Below, piece by piece: positions 18,562-27,480 of a stretch of DNA of 64,000 nt. The translations under genes and the position numbers were made by a program. The notes under the pieces were generated by a model, which worked only from the letters and a program-made list of their open reading frames with translations, was not told the DNA's origin and did not search any database. Location of the stretch: NCBI GenBank assembly GCA_947446575.1, contig CANFHC010000010.1, positions 62,001 through 126,000 on the forward strand, in the 5' to 3' direction. Position 1 is the first letter of the stretch, and the number at the start of each line of letters is the position of its first letter. The stretch comes from Bacteriovoracaceae bacterium (GTDB lineage: Bacteria > Bdellovibrionota > Bacteriovoracia > Bacteriovoracales > Bacteriovoracaceae).

Positions 18562-19337
18562 AACCAGTTTGCCTTTCTTTTTTCAAGGATTGCCGTCATA
18601 CCTTCTTGGCCTTCGTTACTTTTGCGAACATTTGAAATCAATTCACAGGTATAGTCCCTCGCCGCTTCAGTAGAATTTTTTCTTACAACATTGGCTATTA
18701 ATTCTTTGGCTATAACTGCAGCCGTGGGGGCTGCTTGTAAAAATTCTTTAACTAACACTTCTAAATCTTCATCTATTTTATCAAATGAAGATATTTGATG
18801 GACAAGTCCCATACTTGCAGCTTTTGGTACGTTAAAACGAACACCACTCAAAAACGTTGCACGAGCATGACTCTCACCAATTTTAGCTATTACAAATGGA
18901 GAGATCACCGCGGGCACTAATCCCAAACGAACTTCTGTAAATCCAATTTGTGCTGTATCGACGGCAAGAACATAATCACAACAAGCAATGAGTCCAGCTC
19001 CACCGCCGAGGGCAGATCCATTGACTCTGGCAATAGTAGGTTTTTTAAAATTATTGATAACCGTAAAAAGCTCAGCTAATTTTTGTGTGTCTGCTAAATT
19101 TTCTTCAAAAGAGTAATCTTTCATACGCTTCATCCAATTAAGGTCAGCACCAGCGCAAAATGATTTTCCTTCACCTGTCAAAACGACTAAACGAATGTTT
19201 TCATTCGCTTCTAGCTCGAGAAAGCAATTTATTAAATCATTAATGAGTTCATCATTAAAAGCATTATGCAATTCGGGACGACAAAGCGTCACTTTAGCAA
19301 TTCCTCGATTATCAATTTGCACTTTATGCATTTTCAT
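18558..19337 (-). CDS. liuC: Methylglutaconyl-CoA hydratase-type enoyl-CoA hydratase
   Basis: 259 aa crotonase. SFCAGADLNWMKRM (about residue 62) is the form seen in methylglutaconyl-CoA hydratases (LiuC/AUH). The second oxyanion segment is RVNGSALGGGAGLIACCD, followed by the catalytic region FTEVRLGLVPAVISPFV, which carries the expected Glu. It hydrates 3-methylglutaconyl-CoA to HMG-CoA. It lies between the two carboxylase subunit genes, 5 nt after the carboxyltransferase gene, as in liu/mcc clusters. Confidence 0.88.
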   Translation of the reverse strand: MKMHKVQIDNRGIAKVTLCRPELHNAFNDELINDLINCFLELEANENIRLVVLTGEGKSFCAGADLNWMKRMKDYSFEENLADTQKLAELFTVINNFKKPTIARVNGSALGGGAGLIACCDYVLAVDTAQIGFTEVRLGLVPAVISPFVIAKIGESHARATFLSGVRFNVPKAASMGLVHQISSFDKIDEDLEVLVKEFLQAAPTAAVIAKELIANVVRKNSTEAARDYTCELISNVRKSNEGQEGMTAILEKRKANWL

Positions 19338-19342
19338 TTTTA

Positions 19343-20968
19343 TTACATCCTAAAAACGCCAAACTTACTCTCGCCAATGCCAGAATTAAGTGAGGCAGCA
19401 ATTGCTAAGCCTAATAAATCTCTCGTCTGAGCTGGATCGATAACACCATCATCCCAAATTCTTGCAGTTGAATAATAAGGGCTTCCTTCAATTTCGTATT
19501 TGTCTAATATGGGACGTTCGAAAAGTGCAATTTCAGCGGCCGACATTTCTGGCTTACCAGCGACCTTTAAACCCTGCTGTTTTACAGTTGATAAAACTTT
19601 TGCCGCTTGCTCTCCGCCCATGACTGAAATGCGCGCATTAGGCCACATCCACAAAAATCTTGGTGAATACGCTCTTCCGCACATTCCATAATTTCCCGCA
19701 CCGAATGATCCGCCAATGATGACTGTGAATTTTGGAACCTGCACAGTAGAGACGGCCGTGACCATCTTAGCTCCGTGCTTGGCAATTCCTTCATTCTCAT
19801 ATTGTCGTCCGACCATGAAGCCAGTAATATTTTGCAAAAAAAGAAGTGGGATTTTTCTTTGTCCACACAGCTCAATAAAGTGCGCGCCTTTTTGTGCACT
19901 CTCTGAAAAAAGAATTCCATTGTTTGCGACAATTCCAATTTCTTGACCGTGAATGCGAGCAAAGCCCGTCACCAAAGTATTTCCATAACGCTCTTTAAAT
20001 TCATGAAATTCACTTCCATCAACTAAGCGAGCAATTATTTCTCTTACATCAAAAGGTTTTCTTGTATCTTTAGGAATTACTCCGTAAATTTCATCCATCG
20101 AATACAATGGAGCACTAACAGTTTTTGCGTCACCACGTAGACCTTGAAGAATTCCAGGGGATTTAAAATTTAAATTTTCAACGATATTGCGGGCAATGAT
20201 AAAAGCTTCTTCTTCATTTTCAGCGAAATGATCAGACACTCCACTGATGCGCGTATGAACATCTGCGCCACCTAAATCTTCTGCTGTTACAATTTCACCA
20301 GTTGCCGCTTGAACGAGTGGAGGTCCGCCTAAAAAAATTGTTCCATTTCCTTTTACGATAATTGTTTCATCACTCATCGCTGGAACATAAGCTCCACCAG
20401 CAGTGCACGATCCAAGAACCACGGCAATTTGGGGAATACCACGAGCACTCATTTGAGCTTGGTTATAAAAAATTCTTCCGAAGTGATCGCGGTCGGGAAA
20501 AACTTCATCTTGTTTAGGAAGAAAGGCTCCACCGCTATCGACTAAGTAAATACATGGCAGATTATTTTCAAGAGCAATTTCTTGAGCACGCAAATGTTTT
20601 TTTACAGTTAACGGAAAATAAGTACCACCTTTAACAGTGGCATCGTTTGCAACAAAGAGGCATTCTATTCCATGCACTCTCCCGATCCCTGTAACCATTC
20701 CAGCAGCAGGAACATCGTCTTCATAAACTTTGTACGCGGCAAGAGTTGAGAGTTCAACAAAAGGAGAACCTTCATCTAAAATTCTTTCAATGCGCTCACG
20801 TGGTAAAAATTTTTTTCGGTCATGATGGCGTTTAACCGCATCAGGGCCACCACCGGTTTTAATCGTATTCAATTTGGCAAAGAGCTCAGCTTTGAGCTCC
20901 AAATGATAAGATTTATTTTCTTTAAATTCAGTTGAATTAACATCGATATGAGACTCGATTACGTCCAT
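19343..20968 (-). CDS. liuB: Methylcrotonyl-CoA carboxylase, carboxyltransferase subunit
   Basis: 541 aa, typical of MCC beta. It transfers CO2 from biotin to 3-methylcrotonyl-CoA. Visible features: [38 protein letters not shown] (a signature of the MCC rather than the PCC beta chain), [29 protein letters not shown], and the C-terminal [20 protein letters not shown]. First gene of the operon, with AGGA 5 nt before the ATG and a promoter/operator candidate just upstream. Confidence 0.92.
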   Translation of the reverse strand: MDVIESHIDVNSTEFKENKSYHLELKAELFAKLNTIKTGGGPDAVKRHHDRKKFLPRERIERILDEGSPFVELSTLAAYKVYEDDVPAAGMVTGIGRVHGIECLFVANDATVKGGTYFPLTVKKHLRAQEIALENNLPCIYLVDSGGAFLPKQDEVFPDRDHFGRIFYNQAQMSARGIPQIAVVLGSCTAGGAYVPAMSDETIIVKGNGTIFLGGPPLVQAATGEIVTAEDLGGADVHTRISGVSDHFAENEEEAFIIARNIVENLNFKSPGILQGLRGDAKTVSAPLYSMDEIYGVIPKDTRKPFDVREIIARLVDGSEFHEFKERYGNTLVTGFARIHGQEIGIVANNGILFSESAQKGAHFIELCGQRKIPLLFLQNITGFMVGRQYENEGIAKHGAKMVTAVSTVQVPKFTVIIGGSFGAGNYGMCGRAYSPRFLWMWPNARISVMGGEQAAKVLSTVKQQGLKVAGKPEMSAAEIALFERPILDKYEIEGSPYYSTARIWDDGVIDPAQTRDLLGLAIAASLNSGIGESKFGVFRM

Positions 20969-20986
20969 ATAATTCCTAAAACTATT

Positions 20987-21035
20987 GAGTGTTGATAAGC
21001 ACTCTTAGTTTAAGAATTAATCCACTCTGTAGCAA
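20987..21035 (-). promoter_or_regulatory. Promoter with downstream inverted repeat, leucine-degradation operon
   Basis: On the minus strand TTGCTA (21030-21035) and TAAACT (21007-21012) are 17 nt apart. The expected start is near 21000 and falls in an inverted repeat GAGTG-N8-CACTC (20987-21004). That is where a repressor would act; the cognate regulator is not in the window. Confidence 0.45.
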
Positions 21036-21093
21036 GAATTAAAGCGTTTAACAACTTGCATTGTACAGACAAATTAATCAGAGATTTCAACTT

Positions 21094-21120
21094 AAAAAGC
21101 CTTGTTGGCTAAGGACCAAC
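21094..21120 (-). terminator. Possible intrinsic terminator downstream of the 875-aa secreted protein gene
   Basis: On the minus strand a 5-bp stem GTTGG-N7-CCAAC is followed after 5 nt by TTTTT. It lies about 120 nt past the stop codon. The stem is short, so the call is weak. Confidence 0.3.
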
Positions 21121-21238
21121 CTCTTTTAAGGTCTTTTGAGTGTTGGTGACTTGAACAGAGGCCTGGGCAATCAATGCCACAATACATAAACTGCTCAAAT
21201 GTCGCCTCAAAAGATTAGTGCCTTGAAAATGAAATAAA

Positions 21239-23866
21239 TTATTTTTTCTCTAAAGCTTCTTTGGTTAACTTTTTTAATCTTAAATATTCAGCTCTTTCAT
21301 ATTTAATCTTTTCTTCTTCATCCCTTTTTAAATCTGCACTATTGTCTATACTGGCAGGAGTTCGAGCTTTAGCTACTTCTTTTTTGGCAACTTTTCTTTT
21401 AACTACTTTTTCATAGCGAGGATGACCTTTATCATCTAATAAAACTTTGCCATCTTTTATGATTGGTACAATTTGCTTAACCATTCCACCTTCTTCAATT
21501 TCAAAAGGCAGGCCATCTGATTCCATAATTTTCTCATTTATCGTTTCTGCCACTTTCTCTTCCGAAAGACCATCGACTTTGGTTAACACGAAAGATGATT
21601 TTGCAGAAGCAACAGAACTTGATCCTGAAGCTTGTGCCGGAGATCTTCCAGTACTAGCAGCATTCGTTGAACTCTCATTTGCTGCAGAAAAATTACCTCT
21701 ACCACCAGATTGGGCGTCTGCCTCAGAAATAGATTTTTTTGCATTTGTTGATTCTGCGGAACTTACTTCTTGAGAAGTTGTTGCTACTTTTGGCGTCGTT
21801 GCTGTGGATTCAGCACTTGCTAAACTTGCTCTGGAGCTATTTTCAGAAGAAATTTTTTCTGATTTAATATTTTGAGCTTTTAAATCCGCGATCTGACTTT
21901 TTAAATCTGCAATGCTCTTATTTTCATCATCAACTTTTCGCTGTTGTTCAGCTGCCAGTGCGGCAGCTTCTTTTTCCGATTTTATTCGATCAATGTTTTC
22001 TTCTGCTAATGATAATTTTTTTGTTAAATCAGATATTTTATCATTGAGAGCTTTAGTTTCAGCACTCTGAGTTTCTTCTGGTTTTGCAGCAATTGAATCA
22101 GTTAAATTTTTTCCACTAGCAGATGAGTCGTTAAAATTATTGAAATTAGCACCACTATTGAAATTTGCAGCTTGATAATCCAAACCACTACTAACTGAAC
22201 TAGCAGAATCTTTTAGACCTTGAGAAAATGTATTAGAAAGTGTTGAGAGTTCTTCTGGTTTTTTTAAAGGTACCGAATCTGTCGCAGAACCAGACACCAT
22301 TGATTCGCTAGGAATTGCTTCTCTTAAGTCTTTTTTGGTATCAGAAAATCCAAGAAAATGTACTTTACTAAAATCTGTTGTTTCTTTTACTCCAGCTGAA
22401 CTAGGAGGAGTGTAAGAAATTTCATAATTATAAGGTGAATTCAAGCCAACAAGACTCGGAAGCAAAGGATATTGTACCGTTCCGGGTAAATCAGAGTAGT
22501 AATCTTTTTTATGAGGTGTAAAACCAAATGCCTTACAGCGTTGAGCATCTAAAACTATATTATAATCGTCCTTTGTTACAACACCTCTTGGATAGAGCAC
22601 TTTCATTTGTTCAAAACGAACATCGTCTTTATCTTCCCGCATTTTCGCTGCAACATCTGCACGATTTCTCTGCTCAAGAGTATTGGATTTGCTAATAAAT
22701 GTGGCTGAGTTACAAATCTGGGTAAAAGTTGGTACCGTTGAACAATTTTTAGTTAACACATTTTTTGAATATTCTTTTCTATAGGCTTCGATGGCCGATC
22801 TGGCCTGAGCAGAGTTGATGGGCCTTGCTAACATTTTTGCAAAAAATTCATAATGAGCTGATTTTTTCGACACAGCAGGTGATCCATACAAAAAGTCAGA
22901 GTCGAAGCTGAAAGCTGGATCAAGCTTTCCATGCATATGTAATTTACCCATATTAGTAATAATTTTTTGTATTTTATCATCAATCTTTCCTTGAGAACTC
23001 ATTACACTTGAAATACTTTCTAGAAGTTCGCTGTCATTTACCAATGAATCATTTACTAAATTTTCATTTCGATTTATAAAAAATGATTGAAAAGCACTAT
23101 CTCGATTATTTTCTGATTTGAATTTATCAGCGAATCCGGGGTATTCTTTGGCAGGATCAATTCCTGGACTATAGCACCCTTTATTCGGTGATTGACAATT
23201 TTTTTGAGTGCGCAAAAAACCATTATCTATTAAAGAAGCATCGCAATTATTTTTTCCCTCTTCTAATTTGGGATCATAATTAAAAGGTGAAGAACAATCT
23301 TTCACAAAATCTTTGCCATATTTTTTTTCAGAAAATTTCCTCAACTGATCAATTGATTCCATCTTTTTCAAATTGTCTTCTAAGCGCATTCCCACGAAGT
23401 CCTCAGCAATCATTCTGGAAATATAAATATTCGCAACATTTGATTCTGTGACATCTTTACTTGTTTTTGATTTGCTACATTCAACCAGCATATTACAATT
23501 ATTTTCAGAGAATTTTTCAATGGGTGATTTTTTTATGGACAAACAAGAAGTAACATTTAAAACAGTATCTAGGCTAACTACAAAATTTGATAATCTTGGT
23601 CCTAAAACTTCTCCGGATTGATTTCTTGAACAATCAACTTCATCTTTTTTTGCATTTATTGATTTCCATGCAGCTGAAGGTTGATATAACCCCGACCCTA
23701 GCTGGAAATTGCCCTGCAATTGTGAAAAAATCGGCTGAGTCGCTCTTGGTAGAATCGAATTACCAGTATCTTTCTTAAACCCCACCATGTTGACATCTTC
23801 CCCGTAAAGCGGAAGTGAGATAAGTCCTAATAAGACTACTTGCCCTAGTAATTTCGATTTTTGCAT
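21239..23866 (-). CDS. Large secreted Cys-rich/coiled-coil protein, paralogue of the one at 35852-38473
   Basis: 875 aa with a signal peptide (to about residue 22) and AGAGG 5 nt before the ATG. After MVGFKK the N-terminal half (to about residue 460) is helical and has many Cys (VDCSRN, VTSCLS, NNCNMLVECS, KDCSSPF, KNCQS, KGCYSPG), probably disulfide-linked. A Ser/Thr/Asn/Ala-rich region contains a heptad coiled coil (about 605-665). A conserved C-terminal module (about 765-840) includes FVLTKVDG, EEGGMVKQIVPIIKDGKV and LDDKGHPRYEKVVKR. The protein encoded 12 kb away shares this order and these motifs. No known domain; a surface or structural role is only a guess. Confidence 0.75.
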   Translation of the reverse strand: MQKSKLLGQVVLLGLISLPLYGEDVNMVGFKKDTGNSILPRATQPIFSQLQGNFQLGSGLYQPSAAWKSINAKKDEVDCSRNQSGEVLGPRLSNFVVSLDTVLNVTSCLSIKKSPIEKFSENNCNMLVECSKSKTSKDVTESNVANIYISRMIAEDFVGMRLEDNLKKMESIDQLRKFSEKKYGKDFVKDCSSPFNYDPKLEEGKNNCDASLIDNGFLRTQKNCQSPNKGCYSPGIDPAKEYPGFADKFKSENNRDSAFQSFFINRNENLVNDSLVNDSELLESISSVMSSQGKIDDKIQKIITNMGKLHMHGKLDPAFSFDSDFLYGSPAVSKKSAHYEFFAKMLARPINSAQARSAIEAYRKEYSKNVLTKNCSTVPTFTQICNSATFISKSNTLEQRNRADVAAKMREDKDDVRFEQMKVLYPRGVVTKDDYNIVLDAQRCKAFGFTPHKKDYYSDLPGTVQYPLLPSLVGLNSPYNYEISYTPPSSAGVKETTDFSKVHFLGFSDTKKDLREAIPSESMVSGSATDSVPLKKPEELSTLSNTFSQGLKDSASSVSSGLDYQAANFNSGANFNNFNDSSASGKNLTDSIAAKPEETQSAETKALNDKISDLTKKLSLAEENIDRIKSEKEAAALAAEQQRKVDDENKSIADLKSQIADLKAQNIKSEKISSENSSRASLASAESTATTPKVATTSQEVSSAESTNAKKSISEADAQSGGRGNFSAANESSTNAASTGRSPAQASGSSSVASAKSSFVLTKVDGLSEEKVAETINEKIMESDGLPFEIEEGGMVKQIVPIIKDGKVLLDDKGHPRYEKVVKRKVAKKEVAKARTPASIDNSADLKRDEEEKIKYERAEYLRLKKLTKEALEKK

Positions 23867-24001
23867 AGAAACCTCTTCACTGATCTTATCGGACTTTAAG
23901 AATTATTCTTGAGAAAAAGACTCATTTAAATAAGGCTTTACTAGATTCGATTAATTAAGCATTAATTCTTAAAATTTCATAAAAATAAGTGCCAAATAAA
24001 A

Positions 24002-24031
24002 TTGTCACTAAGTGAGAAAGTCCTCTAAAAT
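24002..24031 (+). promoter_or_regulatory. Sigma-70 promoter with palindrome, acetyl-CoA synthetase
   Basis: TTGTCA (24002-24007) and TAAAAT (24026-24031) are 18 nt apart, giving a start near 24038. The perfect palindrome TCACT-A-AGTGA (24005-24015) overlaps the -35 and spacer and could be an operator. Confidence 0.5.
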
Positions 24032-24076
24032 AAGGATGACTAATTTTTTATCAAAGCTATAACAGGAATTCTGTTC

Positions 24077-25957
24077 ATGAACCAAAAAACTACAATGCTT
24101 TCATCTGAGCTCAATACCTATTGGGGAGAAGTGGCCAATACATTTCAATGGAAGAAAAAATGGGACACTATACAGACTGGAAATTTTACTGATGTAAACG
24201 TCGAGTGGTTTAAAGGAGGACAATTAAATATTACTGAAAATTGCCTCGATCGCCATTTAGAGAAACGACGTCAGAAAAAAGCTCTCATATTTGAGCCCAA
24301 CAATCCCAATGAAGCTGCCGCATTTTACACTTTTGGTGAATTACATATTGCTGTTTCTAGGTTCGCTAATCTCTTAAAAAAGAAAGGTATTAAAAAAGGC
24401 GATGTCGTCTGTTTTTATATGGGGATGACACCTGAGCTAATGATTGGATTACTCGCTTGCGCCCGCATTGGTGCTATTCATACTGTCGTCTTTGGCGGGT
24501 TTTCTCCGCAATCTTTATTTGGTCGCTTAATTGACTCTAAAGCAAAATTGATCGTTACTCATGACGGCGCTTATCGCGGCGATAAAGTCACTCCCCTAAA
24601 AAGTATGGTTGACGAAGCTCTTGCGATGAACACAGATAAAGAAAAAACATCTGTAGAGACCGTCATAATTGTTAGACGCACTAATAATGATGTCGATGTT
24701 GTTGCTGGACGAGATTATTTTTATGATGTTTTAATTAAGGACTGCGACCTACACTGCCCAGCAGAAGTCATGGAGGCTGAAGACCCACTTTTCATTCTCT
24801 ATACTTCTGGTTCAACCGGAAAACCTAAAGGACTCTTGCATACAATTGCAGGCTACATGGTTCATGTTGGAAATAGTTTTAAAGATGTTTTTCAAATAAA
24901 AGAAAATGATGTTTTTTGGTGTACTGCAGATATTGGATGGATAACAGGGCATAGTTATTTAACTTATGGACCGTTATTAAATGGTACAACGACAATTATG
25001 TTTGAAGGAATTCCCAATTATCCAACACCAGCGCGCTTTTGGGAAGTTGTTGAAAAACACCAAATCACCCACCTCTACACTGCTCCAACTGCCATTAGAT
25101 CACTAGAGAAATTTGGCGTTGAAATTCCTGATAGCTTTCCTATGAAGTCACTAAAAGTATTAGGTTCAGTTGGTGAGCCAATTAACGAAGAAGCTTGGCA
25201 GTGGTACCACAAACATGTTGGAAAAAATAAATGTCCTATCGTAGACACTTGGTGGCAAACGGAGACAGGTGGAATCATGATTTCTCCACTGGCAGGAATT
25301 ACAAAACTAAAACCAGCACACGCAACCTTACCACTCAAAGGTATTGTCCCCATTCTCGTTGACGAAAAAGGAAATATTGTTACTGAACTTGTGGCATCAG
25401 GAAATCTTTGTATTAATACTCCTTGGCCTTCTCTGGCGCGAACAATATACGGCGACCATGAACGCTTTAAACAAACTTATTTTTCAACTTATAAAGATCT
25501 CTATTTCACCGGTGATGGCGCTAAAAGAGATGCAGATGGCTTTTTTCGTATCACTGGACGAGTTGATGACGTCATTAATGTTTCAGGTCACAGGATTGGA
25601 ACAGCTGAAGTTGAAGAGGCCATAAATGAAAACCCACACGTCACAGAAAGTGCGGTGGTAGGCTTCCCTCACCCAATCAAGGGACAAGGGATTTATGCTT
25701 TTGTGACATGTAATGATCACTTCGATCACCCAGAAGACCTAGAAAAAGATATTCGTGAAACAGTTCAAAAAATCATAGGCCCAATTGCTAAACCAGACGT
25801 CATTCAGATAGTTTTAGGGCTACCTAAGACTCGTTCGGGTAAAATCATGAGAAGAATTTTAAGAAAAATTGTTGAGAATGACTTAGAAAATATTGGAGAT
25901 ACATCTACTCTTTTAAATCCCGAGTGTGTAGATCTAATTATCGAAGGAAAAAAATAA
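24077..25957 (+). CDS. acs: Acetyl-CoA synthetase
   Basis: 626 aa, slightly short of the usual 645-660. Converts acetate, ATP and CoA to acetyl-CoA. The N-terminal ACAS domain has WKKKWDTIQTG. Further motifs are P-loop LYTSGSTGKPKGLL (about residue 241), WCTADIGWITGHSYLTYGPL, DTWWQTETGG, YFTGDGAKRDADGFF and the hinge GRVDDVINVSGHRIGTAEVE. The C-terminal TRSGKIMRR carries the conserved acetylation-site Lys (about 589) that protein acetyltransferases use to switch the enzyme off. Monocistronic, divergent from the large secreted protein gene. Confidence 0.93.
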   Translation: MNQKTTMLSSELNTYWGEVANTFQWKKKWDTIQTGNFTDVNVEWFKGGQLNITENCLDRHLEKRRQKKALIFEPNNPNEAAAFYTFGELHIAVSRFANLLKKKGIKKGDVVCFYMGMTPELMIGLLACARIGAIHTVVFGGFSPQSLFGRLIDSKAKLIVTHDGAYRGDKVTPLKSMVDEALAMNTDKEKTSVETVIIVRRTNNDVDVVAGRDYFYDVLIKDCDLHCPAEVMEAEDPLFILYTSGSTGKPKGLLHTIAGYMVHVGNSFKDVFQIKENDVFWCTADIGWITGHSYLTYGPLLNGTTTIMFEGIPNYPTPARFWEVVEKHQITHLYTAPTAIRSLEKFGVEIPDSFPMKSLKVLGSVGEPINEEAWQWYHKHVGKNKCPIVDTWWQTETGGIMISPLAGITKLKPAHATLPLKGIVPILVDEKGNIVTELVASGNLCINTPWPSLARTIYGDHERFKQTYFSTYKDLYFTGDGAKRDADGFFRITGRVDDVINVSGHRIGTAEVEEAINENPHVTESAVVGFPHPIKGQGIYAFVTCNDHFDHPEDLEKDIRETVQKIIGPIAKPDVIQIVLGLPKTRSGKIMRRILRKIVENDLENIGDTSTLLNPECVDLIIEGKK

Positions 25958-25999
25958 TAATCTTATTTGTCTAAAAGTCGCTAATTTGATCATTAACCA

Positions 26000-27340
26000 T
26001 TAATTGATTAGTGACTCTTCCTTCATTTTTTTTAAGTGAGCTTCAATTGTTTTCTCGGCATACGGCAAAAGATTGGAATCCAAGCCCGGATAGATTTCTT
26101 CCAACATTTCTTCCATCGTTTTACCAGCGCAAACAAGTACTAGAATTTGATCTTCACGCATTTGACGATGTTTAAGTGTTTCTTCTAATTTGTTAACACC
26201 ACCGATGATGATACCGTGACTAGGGATGATATTTTTTGGATTAAGAGCAATCACTCGACGAAGAGTTTTAAAATATTTTTTCATATCTCCTTCCGGAGCT
26301 TGAATGACAACCGTTCCGACCGTTTGAATTAAATCCCCTGCTAAAAACCAATTCATTGAATCTGGAGCAAGAGCAAGTTGCCCCTCATCGTGGCCTGGAA
26401 CTTCATAGACTCGAACGTTGTGACCTAAACTTTTTGTAACAATATCCCCTTCGCTTCTCATCGTAAGTGTTATTCCATCAAAATAATTTTCACCACTGCG
26501 ATTTTTAATGCGTGTGAGAGTGTCAAAAGAGAGCTCTATTCCAACTTTATAGAGGCGAGCGATATCGGCCGAAAATTCATAATGATCGGGATGATGATGA
26601 GTGAGAAAAATAGCATCGAAGCCAATGCTATCAACAGACTTTAATAATTTTTTTAATTCATGCTCATCTTTAGGGCTAGGATCAATTAATAATTTTCTTT
26701 CATCCCCAATTATAAAACAATTTGTTCTATTGGCCGGTGGAAATGTATTTGAGAGCGGAAGAAATTGTCGTACACCAAAAATTGATTCGATCATCGGAAC
26801 TTCTGTTGCGGGATCGTAAGGCAAGCTCATATCAATAGGAGTTTTATGATTAGGATTTTCGCTAAACGTTTTTAAAAGCGTAATGGCCGGAGGAACAGCG
26901 AGAACGTGACCCTCTTTGTATTTGGCATGTAATCCTGCAGGAGTATTCCATTCTCCAAATTCAGCTTCATTGGGATCAATATCAAAATCAAACTCTTCTG
27001 AAAGAGTAATTTTTAAATAATAATTTTTAAAACGGTAAGGATTAAATTCTGGAGTAATGGCCACTCCAATATCTTCAATTGACTCGACAAGTCCGCTTTG
27101 AATTGCACCAATTAAATCAAAATTCAATTCTTCCTTCACTTCTCTTATTAAAGCGTGAAGAATCTTTGAACTAATGCTTAAAGGCCATATCGATCCAACA
27201 AAGGATTCTTCACTGTCGCTCTTATCTACTTTTCCACCTGGGGTTGCATAATAACCGGGAAAAACAGACAAGTAATTTTGTCTTTTAATAAAAAAGATAG
27301 ATTTTTTAGTAACAAATACAGCGGAGACTGATTCTTTCAT
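26000..27340 (-). CDS. Nudix hydrolase fused to metallo-beta-lactamase-fold hydrolase
   Basis: Start chosen at ATG 27340 (AAAGG about 9 nt upstream) rather than the GTG at 27376; 446 aa. Residues about 1-190 form a Nudix domain: SVFPGYYATPGGKVD, then LIREVKEEL, an expanded Nudix box with an insert between GG and REVKEEL. Residues about 200-440 form an MBL domain: metal ligands THHHPDHYEF, PGHDEGQLAL, LAGDLI and IIPSHGIIIGG, ending in a helical LACTB2-like C-terminus. Such fusions probably handle CoA or nucleotide thioesters, but the substrate cannot be read from sequence. Confidence 0.82.
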   Translation of the reverse strand: MKESVSAVFVTKKSIFFIKRQNYLSVFPGYYATPGGKVDKSDSEESFVGSIWPLSISSKILHALIREVKEELNFDLIGAIQSGLVESIEDIGVAITPEFNPYRFKNYYLKITLSEEFDFDIDPNEAEFGEWNTPAGLHAKYKEGHVLAVPPAITLLKTFSENPNHKTPIDMSLPYDPATEVPMIESIFGVRQFLPLSNTFPPANRTNCFIIGDERKLLIDPSPKDEHELKKLLKSVDSIGFDAIFLTHHHPDHYEFSADIARLYKVGIELSFDTLTRIKNRSGENYFDGITLTMRSEGDIVTKSLGHNVRVYEVPGHDEGQLALAPDSMNWFLAGDLIQTVGTVVIQAPEGDMKKYFKTLRRVIALNPKNIIPSHGIIIGGVNKLEETLKHRQMREDQILVLVCAGKTMEEMLEEIYPGLDSNLLPYAEKTIEAHLKKMKEESLIN

Positions 27341-27397
27341 TTCTTTAAACCTTTTACTGATACTACAATTTATCACGCAAATATTACGGGAGGAACT

Positions 27398-27454
27398 ATG
27401 AAATCATTTATTCTTTCACAATTACATTTATTCGCTATTGATGCCAATTCTTAA
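27398..27454 (+). CDS. Possible 18-codon mini-ORF
   Basis: ATG at 27398 is preceded by GGGAGGA, a near-perfect SD (spacing 4 nt). The 18-codon frame (begins MKSFILSQLHLF) stops at 27454. It lies on the plus strand in the gap between two minus-strand genes. Without conservation data it could be chance; the strong SD is the only support. Confidence 0.25.
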   Translation: MKSFILSQLHLFAIDANS

Positions 27455-27480
27455 GAAGTAAGTGCTTGATGTAGTATTTT

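Noticed and set aside
19582-19962. 126-codon minus-strand ORF
   Set aside because: Out-of-frame shadow inside the carboxyltransferase gene.
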